NCBI GenBank assembly: GCA_913043285.1
Contig: CAJWML010000015.1
Location: 1 to 64,000 of the forward strand
Length of the DNA: 64,000 nucleotides
Reading direction: 5' to 3'
From: CAKZNE01 sp002695025
GTDB lineage: Bacteria > Bacteroidota > Bacteroidia > Flavobacteriales > Schleiferiaceae
The notes under the pieces were generated by a model, which ran no database searches, was not told where the DNA came from, and saw only the letters and a list, made by a program, of their open reading frames with translations. Positions 56,079 through 64,000 of this stretch are shown piece after piece. Numbering within the stretch: position 1 is the stretch's first letter; the number at the start of each line of letters is the position of its first letter. The position numbers were made by a program, and so were the translations under genes.

Positions 56079-58917
56079 CATGAGAAAACTAGACCTATGC
56101 GCCCTGGCGCTGCTGTTCCTTTCCGGCTTTGCCACGATGCAGGCGCAGGTGAGCCTCATCCCCACTTTTGTTACGCAGAATGATACGGTTGAGGTACTAT
56201 TTGACGCTACCCAGGGTAATGCAGAATTGGTGGGTGTAAGCCAGGTGTATGCCCATACCGGGGTTATTACCAGTGCCAGCACAGGTCCAACCGATTGGAG
56301 ATATGTACAGGGCAATTGGGGTACGGCAGATGCTAAAGTACAAATGACCAACCTGGGTAATAACCAGCACAGCCTTAAATACCATATTAATACTTTTTAC
56401 AGTGTTCCTGCCGGTGAAACCGTGCAGAGCCTGGCCTTTGTTTTTCGTAATCAGGATGGCTCCAAAGTGGGCCGTGCCAGTGGGGGAGGCGATATTTTTG
56501 TGCCGATCTATTCCGGGGGCTTACAGGCTATTTTCAGTTCACCCGCGGAATTCGGAGTATATGATCTTAATGATACGCTGGAACTTCAGGTGCAGACTTC
56601 CACCAGTGGAACCATTACCCTTTTCCATGAAACCACCCAGCTTACCCAGGTGAGCGGGGTAAACTCGCTCAATTATGACCTTCCTTTGGTCAACTACGGG
56701 CAGGGACGTTTTGAGGTGATCCTTCAGGCTGTATTGAACGGTAATGTGATTTACGATACCATCAGCTACCTGGCCCGTTCCGGTCCCAATATCGGGGTTG
56801 ACCCGCATAATGGTGAAGAAGGTATAACCGTGCTCAATGATTCCACCGTTTACCTGAAGCTGAGAGCACCTTTTAAGAGTTTTATTTATGTAGTGGGCGA
56901 TTTCAATGATTGGGAGGTAGACCCCCAATATGAGATGTTCAAAACCCCGGACAGTAAGTATTTCTGGCTGGAGATCACCGGCCTGGATTCGCAAACGGAA
57001 TATGGATTCCAATACCATATTGACCAGGAAGGCTTGCGTATAGGCGATCCGTATGCCGAGAAAGTCCTTGACCCCTGGAATGATCCGTATATACCCTCTT
57101 CGGTATACCCGAATCTGAAACCGTTCCCGGTTGATCGGACCAATTACCCGGTGAGTGTATTCCAGATCGATGAGCCGGATTATACCTGGCAAACCGGTAG
57201 CTCGTACCAGCGACCCGAGCAGGAGGACCTGGTGGTCTACGAATTACTGATCCGTGATTTTGATGAGCGAAGAACGTATCAGTCGGTTATTGATCGGCTC
57301 CCGTACCTCACTTCATTAGGAGTTAATGCCATTGAGCTGATGCCCGTTATGGAGTTTGAAGGCAATGAAAGCTGGGGTTATAACCCTATGTTCTTTATGG
57401 CCCCGGATAAATATTACGGTACCAAGAATGACCTTAAGATGCTTATTGATAGCTGCCACCAGCGCGGTATAGCGGTTATTATGGATATTGTACTCAACCA
57501 TGCTTTTGGCCTTAACTCCATGGTGCGCATGTATTTTGATGCATCATCCGGGCAGCCAACTGCTCAAAACCCCTGGTTTAACCAGGTTCCCAAACACGAG
57601 TTTAATGTAGGTTATGATTTTAACCACGAAAGTGAGGATACCAAATATTTCGCCAGGCGCGTGTTGCAGCATTGGGTTTCCGAATATAAAATAGATGGGT
57701 ACCGTTTTGACCTTTCAAAGGGATTGACACAAAAAAACACCTTGGGTAATGTGGCGGCTATGGCGCAATATGATCAAAGCAGGATCAACATCATCTCCCG
57801 TCTTAAGAATGATGTACATCAGATAGACCCCGGGGCTTATATAATCCTTGAGCATTTTGCCGATAACCCTGAGGAAGTGGAACTGGCTTCACGTGGCTTT
57901 ATGCTTTGGGGCAATGAAAACCACCAGTATAATGAGGCCACCATGGGCTATAGTAGTAACCTGAGTGGTGTATACCATGCCAACCGGAATTTTGCCTCCA
58001 AACATCTGGTAGGATATATGGAAAGCCATGATGAGGAACGGCTGATGTTCAAGAATAGTAATTACGGAAACGGCAGTGGAAGCTACTCAGTAAAGAACCT
58101 GGCCACAGGCCTTGACCGTGTAGGACTTGCGGCAGCTTTCTTTTTTACCGTTCCCGGTCCGAAGATGATCTGGCAATTCGGGGAAATGGGCTACGATTTT
58201 TCCATCAATTACTGTCCTGACGGAACCATAGACCCTGGCTGTCGTATTGCCAATAAGCCGGTGCATTGGGATTACCTGAACAACCCGGATAGAGCCGATT
58301 TGGTCAATGAATTCTCGGCTTTGATATGGCTGCGCAGGCAACACCCCAATGTGTTTGAGAACGGACAGCTTTCGGCCAACTGGAACTCCATGATCAAGCA
58401 TCTGCTGCTGAGCAGTGGAGACAGCAGTGCCCTGATAGTTGGTAATTTTAATGTAACCCAGGCTTCTGTAAATGTAGCTGCAGCGGATGGAGTATGGTAT
58501 GATTACTTTGGTGGGGACAGTATTGTGATCAGTGGTGGATCCCTGCAGGGAAGCTATGCCCCGGGCGAATATCATATCTATACCAACTTTAAGACCCTTA
58601 GTGGCCCCGCTACCGGCATAGGTAATGAGGAGTGGATCTATCAAAACGGACTAAGTGAATTGTTCCCTAATCCAGCCTCTGGGCACATATACCTTAAAAT
58701 ATACTGTCAAGATCCTGTAAAAGACTTGAACATTGAACTGTACAACATTACGGGGCAGCAAGTGCGGAAGGTTGCACTGGGGGAAGCAGACCGGGGCTGG
58801 ACCACTCTGGAAATAGGAGAAAAACTGGGAATTAGTGAGCTTGGTGAGGGTATATACTTATACCATTTGCGCAACGGTAAAAATGCAGAAACCGGTAGAA
58901 TACTAGTTCAACATTAA
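56068..58917 (+). CDS. T9SS-secreted GH13 amylase with E-set modules
   Basis: A protein of 949 residues if started at ATG 56068 (overlapping the regulator stop by 11 bases) or 945 from ATG 56080, which gives a more typical signal peptide (LDLCALALLFLSGFATMQA). Residues about 27-245 are two beta-sandwich modules, possibly starch-binding; 255-340 is a CBM48-like E-set (SFIYVVGDFNDWEVDP). The barrel (about 385-790) has DIVLNHAF, nucleophile Asp548 (DGYRFD), general acid Glu595 (ILEHFADN) and Asp655 (MESHDEERL). The GEMGY and E-set features recall branching-enzyme or isoamylase-like GH13 members. The C-terminus is a T9SS domain (ELFPNPASGHIYLKI ... GEGIYLYHL). Likely the surface enzyme that replaces SusG. 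Confidence 0.9.
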   Translation: MKHNMRKLDLCALALLFLSGFATMQAQVSLIPTFVTQNDTVEVLFDATQGNAELVGVSQVYAHTGVITSASTGPTDWRYVQGNWGTADAKVQMTNLGNNQHSLKYHINTFYSVPAGETVQSLAFVFRNQDGSKVGRASGGGDIFVPIYSGGLQAIFSSPAEFGVYDLNDTLELQVQTSTSGTITLFHETTQLTQVSGVNSLNYDLPLVNYGQGRFEVILQAVLNGNVIYDTISYLARSGPNIGVDPHNGEEGITVLNDSTVYLKLRAPFKSFIYVVGDFNDWEVDPQYEMFKTPDSKYFWLEITGLDSQTEYGFQYHIDQEGLRIGDPYAEKVLDPWNDPYIPSSVYPNLKPFPVDRTNYPVSVFQIDEPDYTWQTGSSYQRPEQEDLVVYELLIRDFDERRTYQSVIDRLPYLTSLGVNAIELMPVMEFEGNESWGYNPMFFMAPDKYYGTKNDLKMLIDSCHQRGIAVIMDIVLNHAFGLNSMVRMYFDASSGQPTAQNPWFNQVPKHEFNVGYDFNHESEDTKYFARRVLQHWVSEYKIDGYRFDLSKGLTQKNTLGNVAAMAQYDQSRINIISRLKNDVHQIDPGAYIILEHFADNPEEVELASRGFMLWGNENHQYNEATMGYSSNLSGVYHANRNFASKHLVGYMESHDEERLMFKNSNYGNGSGSYSVKNLATGLDRVGLAAAFFFTVPGPKMIWQFGEMGYDFSINYCPDGTIDPGCRIANKPVHWDYLNNPDRADLVNEFSALIWLRRQHPNVFENGQLSANWNSMIKHLLLSSGDSSALIVGNFNVTQASVNVAAADGVWYDYFGGDSIVISGGSLQGSYAPGEYHIYTNFKTLSGPATGIGNEEWIYQNGLSELFPNPASGHIYLKIYCQDPVKDLNIELYNITGQQVRKVALGEADRGWTTLEIGEKLGISELGEGIYLYHLRNGKNAETGRILVQH

Positions 58918-58969
58918 GGCTTGAAACTTTGAAATGGTTTATGTTCAGGCTTTTATGTGAAAATTTTTA

Positions 58970-59010
58970 AGTGTACTTTATACACTAACTAATATTTTTA
59001 GTTACATTTG
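58970..59010 (+). promoter_or_regulatory. Operator-like palindrome, site 5, and promoter of susC
   Basis: AGTGTA-CTTTA-TACACT (58970-58986) is a perfect inverted repeat. TACATTTG (59003-59010) is an exact -7 element, 16 bases downstream, with transcription expected near 59017 and the susC ATG at 59037. The palindrome would occupy the -33 region, so bound protein could either block or recruit polymerase. No -33 TTG is visible. Confidence 0.7.
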
Positions 59011-59036
59011 GTTTACCGAATCTTAACACGCGGTGT

Positions 59037-62000
59037 ATGAAAAAAAGATTTACGCACTCCATCTTTTTGTTTCTACTATTGTTTTTAGGGTTTCATTTTT
59101 CCGGTATAGCGCAGACTGTAACCGGAAAGGTGGTTGATGACGCGGGACTCCCACTGCCCGGTGCTGCGGTTGCTGTAAAAGAGCAACTTGGTATTGGTGC
59201 CGTTGCGGATGTAGACGGGGCTTTTACTCTTACAGGTATAAAGCCGGGCTCTATAACTCTTGTCATATCCTTTATAGGTTTTGAAACACAGAATATCCCC
59301 CTTGAAGTGGTTGCGAATACCACTAAAAATCTGGATATTAAATTAAAGGAATCCTCCAGCAGCCTGGATGAAATTGTGGTTGTAGGATATGGTGTTCAAC
59401 GAAAGAGAGAAAACACGGGTTCCATTGTTAAACTCAACGCCAAGGATGTAACCGATATGCCGGCTCCCAGTTTTGAGAATACCTTGCAGGGTAAGGCCCC
59501 TGGGGTACAGATCATTACCGGTAGTGGTTTGTCGGCATCGCCTTCCGTAGTTCGTATACGGGGTATATCCTCTATCAGCGCGGCAGGAGATCCTTTGTAC
59601 GTAGTGGATAATATTCCCATTACCCAGGATTATTTTATGAACGGTAATTCCGGGGGTATGAACACCAACCCGCTGGCTACCATTAACCCCAATGATATTG
59701 AGTCCGTAGAAGTGCTGAAGGATGCATCTGCCACGGCTATATACGGTTCCAGGGGAGCTAATGGGGTAATATTGATCACCACCAAAAGAGGTAAAAAAGG
59801 AGGTCTGAGGTTTGGTTTCAATACTACTCAGGGTATTTCGCAACCTACCCGTTTGCCGGATATGCTCACCGGTCCGGAATACCTGCAACTTTATGAAGAA
59901 GCGTGGGTGAATGACGGAAATGTGGGTACACCTACCTTCCCTTTTGCCAGCCTTACCTGGGAAGAGGCTCAACAAAACAATACCGACTGGATCAGCCAAA
60001 CGGTGGGAACCGGTTATAAGCAGATGTACGATTTTAACGTACAAAAGGGGGCTGAAAAATATAACTTCTACCTGGGTGGTTCGTATGACCGCAATGAAAG
60101 CTACCTTCTGGGTAACTCCTATGAAAGGCTTTCCGGGCGGGCCAATGCGGATTTCCGCTTCTCAAAAAAATTAAAACTGGGGGTGTCCACCAGTATTTCC
60201 CGGGGAGATAACAACCGGGTGGATGCGGCCTGGAGCGGGGGCTTAGGAGCGGCCATGTCTACCGCTTTACCCATTTACCCCATTTATTGGGATAAAGATG
60301 GTGTGAACGGTAACGGTGATAGTGTTAAGGCTGGTGATTATTGGTTGGAAGCCGGTATTGGTAACAACCCGGTGGCTTTCCGCGATAAAAAAGAATGGAG
60401 AGTGCGGGAGGTGCGTTCTATAAACTCATTGAACCTCCTCTATACCCCAATTCAAAATCTTACTTTCAATATCACAGGTTCCTATGACCTGATGTACCAG
60501 ACGGAAGATGTTTTTCTGGAGCGTGAGCTCCACGGGATTGACTCACTGCCGGAATCAGGGATTGCTATACATATTCCCCGTGTTGTTCATAACTACAACA
60601 CTTTTGCTACGGGTTCCTACGACTGGAAGATCAATGACAATCACAACCTTAACTCTATGTTGGGTATTGAGTTCCAGAAAAGTGCCAATTACCTGAGTGC
60701 CTTTAAAACCATAAATGAAAATGGTAATGTGGGATCAACGCCTATTATTGCGGATGTGTACGCCCCCTACTATGAATTGAGCAATCCCCGTAAACCGGAT
60801 ACCACCTATACCGAGGAAAACAAAAGGTTTAATTTCCTGAGTTTCTTTGGGCGTTTAAACTACAGTTACCAGAATAAATATTTTGTGCAGGGAACCTTAC
60901 GTGCAGATGGCTCTTCAAAATTCGGGGTTAATAAGCGCTACGGCTTTTTTCCAGCAGTAGGTTTGGGCTGGATTATTACTGAGGAGGATTTTTTCAATAC
61001 CAACCCGGTGGTTAATTACCTCAAATTAAAAACAAGTTTAGGCTACGTAGGTAATGCCGGCCTGCAACCCAACCAGTGGAGAAGTATCTATAATCTCAAC
61101 GGTATCGGATATGGGCAACAACTCTCTTCCACACCCGTAGTGCTGGAAAATCCGAACCTGCAATGGGAGTCAGCTTTAAACTTTGACTTGGGTCTTGAAT
61201 TCGGGTTATGGGAAGACCGCATCACCGGTGAAGTTACCTATTACCGCAAGCAATCATCCGATGTATTCCTACAGATTGGGGTTCCCAAATACGAAGGTTT
61301 TTCCAACTATTGGGATAACGTAGGCGAAATACTCAATACCGGGGTAGAATTTCAGGTAACCACCCGTAACCTTACCGGGCGTTTGCAGTGGACCACTAAT
61401 TTCAATATTGCGTATAACTACAACGAGATACAGAGCCTGGGTGGCTACAGTGCCGATGCCATTGCCGGAGGAACCAATGATACCCGTACGGTGATCGGTT
61501 ACCCGGTAGGAACCAACTACCTGGTGCGCTTTTCACACGTAGATACCGAAACCGGAGCCCCGGTTTACCTGGACATCAACGGTAATGAAACTTTTACCTG
61601 GGATCCTGCCGATCGCGTTCCCGTAGGTAAGGTGCTCCCCGATGCTGTAGGAGGTATCACCAACACCTTTAAATACACGCAATGGGAATTGAGCTTCCTT
61701 TTCGTGTACTCCATAGGAGGTAATATTTATGACTCGTCCTCTAAAAGGCAACTGGGCCGGGTGGATGAATGGAACAAAACCACGCACATCTATGACCGCT
61801 GGCAAAAGCCCGGAGATGTGGCCATGTACCCACGCTTAACGCTGGATGCCAATAACCTGGGTTCCACCACTCCCTGGATCAATACCACCCTCTTCCTGCA
61901 TGATGCCTCCTATGCCCGGTTAAGGAACCTTACCTTGGCCTATAACTTTACATCTGACCTGGCCAAAAAGGTAGGAATGAAGTCGGTGCGGATAGCTTTT

Positions 62001-62162
62001 ATAGGCACCAACCTGCTGACCTTTACCAAATACCCGGGTATTGATCCTGAAATTGCCCGCGATTTTGAAAATCCTACGGACCGTAACATGAGTCCTAACA
62101 TTGCGTACCTCACTCCGCCCCAGGAGAAAACCTACAGTCTTTCACTTAACGTAAGCTTTTAA
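59037..62162 (+). CDS. susC: SusC/RagA-type TonB-linked outer-membrane transporter
   Basis: A 1041-residue outer-membrane importer for oligosaccharides. Signal peptide to about residue 25 (FSGIAQ-T). Residues 26-110 are the carboxypeptidase-regulatory-like domain (VTGKVVDDAGLPLPGAAVAVKE). The conserved SLDEIVVVGYG segment precedes the plug (about 115-240; APGVQI, RIRGISSI, PLYVVDNIP, SIEVLKDASATAIYGSRGANGVILITTK). The rest is the 22-strand barrel, ending SLSLNVSF with terminal Phe. With SusD it captures maltodextrins; the gene context (GH13, GH65) makes alpha-glucans the likely substrate. SusD starts 4 bases after its stop. Confidence 0.95.
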   Translation: MKKRFTHSIFLFLLLFLGFHFSGIAQTVTGKVVDDAGLPLPGAAVAVKEQLGIGAVADVDGAFTLTGIKPGSITLVISFIGFETQNIPLEVVANTTKNLDIKLKESSSSLDEIVVVGYGVQRKRENTGSIVKLNAKDVTDMPAPSFENTLQGKAPGVQIITGSGLSASPSVVRIRGISSISAAGDPLYVVDNIPITQDYFMNGNSGGMNTNPLATINPNDIESVEVLKDASATAIYGSRGANGVILITTKRGKKGGLRFGFNTTQGISQPTRLPDMLTGPEYLQLYEEAWVNDGNVGTPTFPFASLTWEEAQQNNTDWISQTVGTGYKQMYDFNVQKGAEKYNFYLGGSYDRNESYLLGNSYERLSGRANADFRFSKKLKLGVSTSISRGDNNRVDAAWSGGLGAAMSTALPIYPIYWDKDGVNGNGDSVKAGDYWLEAGIGNNPVAFRDKKEWRVREVRSINSLNLLYTPIQNLTFNITGSYDLMYQTEDVFLERELHGIDSLPESGIAIHIPRVVHNYNTFATGSYDWKINDNHNLNSMLGIEFQKSANYLSAFKTINENGNVGSTPIIADVYAPYYELSNPRKPDTTYTEENKRFNFLSFFGRLNYSYQNKYFVQGTLRADGSSKFGVNKRYGFFPAVGLGWIITEEDFFNTNPVVNYLKLKTSLGYVGNAGLQPNQWRSIYNLNGIGYGQQLSSTPVVLENPNLQWESALNFDLGLEFGLWEDRITGEVTYYRKQSSDVFLQIGVPKYEGFSNYWDNVGEILNTGVEFQVTTRNLTGRLQWTTNFNIAYNYNEIQSLGGYSADAIAGGTNDTRTVIGYPVGTNYLVRFSHVDTETGAPVYLDINGNETFTWDPADRVPVGKVLPDAVGGITNTFKYTQWELSFLFVYSIGGNIYDSSSKRQLGRVDEWNKTTHIYDRWQKPGDVAMYPRLTLDANNLGSTTPWINTTLFLHDASYARLRNLTLAYNFTSDLAKKVGMKSVRIAFIGTNLLTFTKYPGIDPEIARDFENPTDRNMSPNIAYLTPPQEKTYSLSLNVSF

Positions 62163-62166
62163 GACC

Positions 62167-63567
62167 ATGAACAGATTACTATATTTTCTCAGTTTGATCC
62201 TGGTGGTTTCCGTTTCTGTTTCATGTGAAAAGATCCTGGAATTTGAGCCGGAGGGTTCTAATATTGAAGAGGATGAAGCCCTGTCCACCAAGGCAGGAGT
62301 GGAGGCCTTGCTGAATAGTGGCTATGAGGCTTTAGCCGGCTATATGGGCGGAAGCTTCCAGGCCTTTGGAGACCTTATGGCCGATGACCTGGTAAAACCC
62401 GCCAGTAATAACGACCTGGATGAGGTGTATCGTCATAACGTATTGTTCTTTAACTCCACGGTGGGCAATACTTATGCAGCACCTTATGCCTCTGTATTTC
62501 GCGCGAACCGTGTTTTAGACGTAGTGGACGGTTTCGACTTCAGTGAGATAGAATCCAACCGTATTAAGGGGGAATGCCTGTTTCTTCGTGCTTTCGCACA
62601 TTTTGAAGTGGTGAAGTTATTTGCGCATACCTATGGGTACAGCCCTAATAATGACCACCCGGGCATTGTGATCAAGTCAAGTACAGAGCGCCAATTACTT
62701 CCACGTAGCTCAGTGAATGAGGTTTATATGTTTATCATTCAGGATCTTAAGGATGCGGCAAACCTGCTGCCTCCTTCCAACGGTATTTACGCCACCAGTG
62801 ATGCAGCAAAAGCCTTGCTGGCCAAAGTGTATTTTCAGATGGGAGATTACGCCAATGCCGCACAGGTAGCCGGTGAGGTGATCAATTCCGGTAGTTACAG
62901 CCTGGGCGCCAGTGTAGATCGTTACCTCAGCAATAATGTAGCTCCTGAAGTGATCTTCTGGCTGGATAGTTACCTGGATGTGAATGGAGGTACGGCCTTT
63001 TTTGCGTCAGGTAATTTTACCGGAAACTACCGTTACTCCCAAAGTAACCTCAACCCCGTTCTGAAACCTACCCGGGTGTTCTATGACGCTTATGCCGGTG
63101 ATACCACCGACAAACGTCTTGACTTTTTTGAGATCATTAATGCCGGAGAACCCGATGAGATTTTGGTATGCCGGAAGTTTGACCGCGATTATTTCAACGT
63201 ACCCCTCTTGCATTTAACGGATCTGAAACTTTTGCGTGCCGAAGCCCTGGCAGAGCTTGGACAGGACCTGGCTACCGCTATTGATGATGTAAATGATATA
63301 CGGGAAAGGGCATACGGGAGCCCAGGCAAAAACCTTGGAGCCGGTGTGTCAGCAGCAGCTATTATAGAGGCGGCCCGTTATGAACGCAGAATAGAGATGT
63401 TTGGTGAAGGAGATCGCTTTGATCAGCTGAAGCGCAGAGGCGCCCTGGAAAACGAAAATATCGAAGTGAGGGGTGATGTGTGGAATTGCAACGGAATGAT
63501 CCTGCAATTTCCTATTTCAGAGAATACCGAGCTTTTTGAAATGAATCCCACCGGAGGATGCAATTAA
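62167..63567 (+). CDS. susD: SusD/RagB-type nutrient-binding lipoprotein
   Basis: A 466-residue surface lipoprotein that binds oligosaccharide over the SusC pore. Lipobox: LVVSVSVSC with Cys20, followed by EKILEFEPEG, which matches the usual Cys...L..P start. TPR-like helices carry conserved blocks: AFRANRVLDVVD, RIKGECLFLRAFAHFEVVKLFAHTYG, AAKALLAKVYFQMGDYANA and LRAEALAELGQDLATAIDDVNDIRERAYG, ending in ARYERRIEMFGEGDRFDQLKR, the SusD C-terminal signature. Cotranscribed with susC. Confidence 0.95.
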   Translation: MNRLLYFLSLILVVSVSVSCEKILEFEPEGSNIEEDEALSTKAGVEALLNSGYEALAGYMGGSFQAFGDLMADDLVKPASNNDLDEVYRHNVLFFNSTVGNTYAAPYASVFRANRVLDVVDGFDFSEIESNRIKGECLFLRAFAHFEVVKLFAHTYGYSPNNDHPGIVIKSSTERQLLPRSSVNEVYMFIIQDLKDAANLLPPSNGIYATSDAAKALLAKVYFQMGDYANAAQVAGEVINSGSYSLGASVDRYLSNNVAPEVIFWLDSYLDVNGGTAFFASGNFTGNYRYSQSNLNPVLKPTRVFYDAYAGDTTDKRLDFFEIINAGEPDEILVCRKFDRDYFNVPLLHLTDLKLLRAEALAELGQDLATAIDDVNDIRERAYGSPGKNLGAGVSAAAIIEAARYERRIEMFGEGDRFDQLKRRGALENENIEVRGDVWNCNGMILQFPISENTELFEMNPTGGCN

Positions 63568-63578
63568 TTGTACAAGCC

Positions 63579-64000
63579 ATGAAAAGAATGTATGTATACG
63601 GGTTGCTGGCAGCGGCAGTATGGGCCTGCAAGCCGGATATCACGGATAAAACCATAGGTACACCCTATGACCTTACCGAGGGTATTAGCGGAAGCTGGGA
63701 GATCAGCAAAGTTCAGGTTACGGATCTTACCCTGCCGGTACCGGAGCAAAGAGAGATATCGGATTATTACCTGGGGCAGTCCCAATTGCTGGGCATTGAT
63801 TTTAACTCAGAAGACAATACGTATACCGTGCAGAACGGTTCTGTACCCGGCAGTCCTTTTGGAACCGGAGGTACGTATCGTTTCCAGCTCAATGACGAAG
63901 GATTTACCACCGGTTTGCAAATGGTAACCGCTGCTCAGGATACCCTGGATGTGGACTTGCTGAACATGGTGCGCAGTATTGACCCGGTAATGGGTTTCAG
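63579..64000 (+). CDS. SusE-position lipoprotein, 5' part only (runs off the window)
   Basis: The first 140 residues of a gene cut by the window edge. ATG at 63579 lies 11 bases after susD. MKRMYVYGLLAAAVWAC is a lipoprotein signal (lipobox VWAC, Cys17). The mature part (GISGSWEISKVQVTDLTLPVP ... SQLLGIDFN ... YRFQLNDEGFTTGL) looks like a lipocalin-like or DUF5004-type beta-barrel, found in Bacteroidota polysaccharide loci. Given its place after susC and susD it may take the part of SusE, a surface glucan-binding protein. The family call is tentative. Confidence 0.6.
   Translation, partial: MKRMYVYGLLAAAVWACKPDITDKTIGTPYDLTEGISGSWEISKVQVTDLTLPVPEQREISDYYLGQSQLLGIDFNSEDNTYTVQNGSVPGSPFGTGGTYRFQLNDEGFTTGLQMVTAAQDTLDVDLLNMVRSIDPVMGF

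Noticed and set aside
1..64000. tRNA, rRNA, CRISPR arrays, insertion sequences
   Set aside because: None seen on reading the gaps between genes; the repeats found have hairpin cores and lack spacer diversity or transposase genes.

Overview
The window comes from a Bacteroidota genome, most likely a marine-type Flavobacteriales member (the family cannot be fixed from the sequence). The evidence is seven secreted proteins with type A Por/type IX secretion (T9SS) C-terminal sorting domains, a SusC/SusD pair, promoters of the TAnnTTTG type, poor Shine-Dalgarno sites, and families typical of the phylum (bacilliredoxin, DUF2490, SusD lipoproteins). I see no tRNA, rRNA, CRISPR array, insertion sequence or prophage.

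Layout. 1-4994: two secreted proteins (a T9SS protein and a beta-helix protein) separated and flanked by three copies of a composite hairpin repeat. 4995-8244 (minus): DUF2892 protein, cold-shock protein, DEAD-box helicase, fatty acid desaturase. 8602-14029: a T9SS propeller protein, then on the minus strand a BNR-repeat lipoprotein with a T9SS tail and a small lipoprotein. 14199-17753 (minus): a three-gene phosphorelay operon. 18111-30090: ALDH7-type dehydrogenase, DUF2490 protein, VIT/CCC1 metal transporter with a beta-barrel protein, TspO-like protein, SDR/DUF2867 protein, a two-gene OpuC-like ABC importer, DUF2167 and DinB proteins, and a T9SS beta-helix protein. 30146-39980: a giant BNR/PKD T9SS protein, ClC channel, aspS, tadA, a small membrane protein and a bacilliredoxin.

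40175-64000 is one alpha-glucan utilisation region. A T9SS-secreted starch-binding-like protein and a T9SS-secreted GH13 enzyme would act outside or on the cell surface; SusC/SusD import oligosaccharides; three more exported GH13 enzymes trim them; an SLC45-like MFS carrier brings maltose in; a GH65 phosphorylase and beta-phosphoglucomutase turn it into glucose 6-phosphate plus glucose, and a BadF-type kinase in the same operon could phosphorylate the free glucose. pfkA, gapA and methylglyoxal synthase handle downstream flux. A degenerate-Nudix/winged-helix protein is the only regulator in the region.

Two observations stand out. First, a 17-bp palindrome (AGTGTA-N5-TACACT) lies just upstream of five transcription units of the glucan/glycolysis region, next to or overlapping recognisable promoter elements, and so defines a local regulon that the Nudix-like protein probably controls. 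Second, the permease/substrate-binding fusion of the OpuC-like importer carries its two substrate-binding halves in reversed order, i.e. a circular permutation. The composite hairpin repeats at the left end, with a constant frame and interchangeable hairpin cores, are a third unusual structure.
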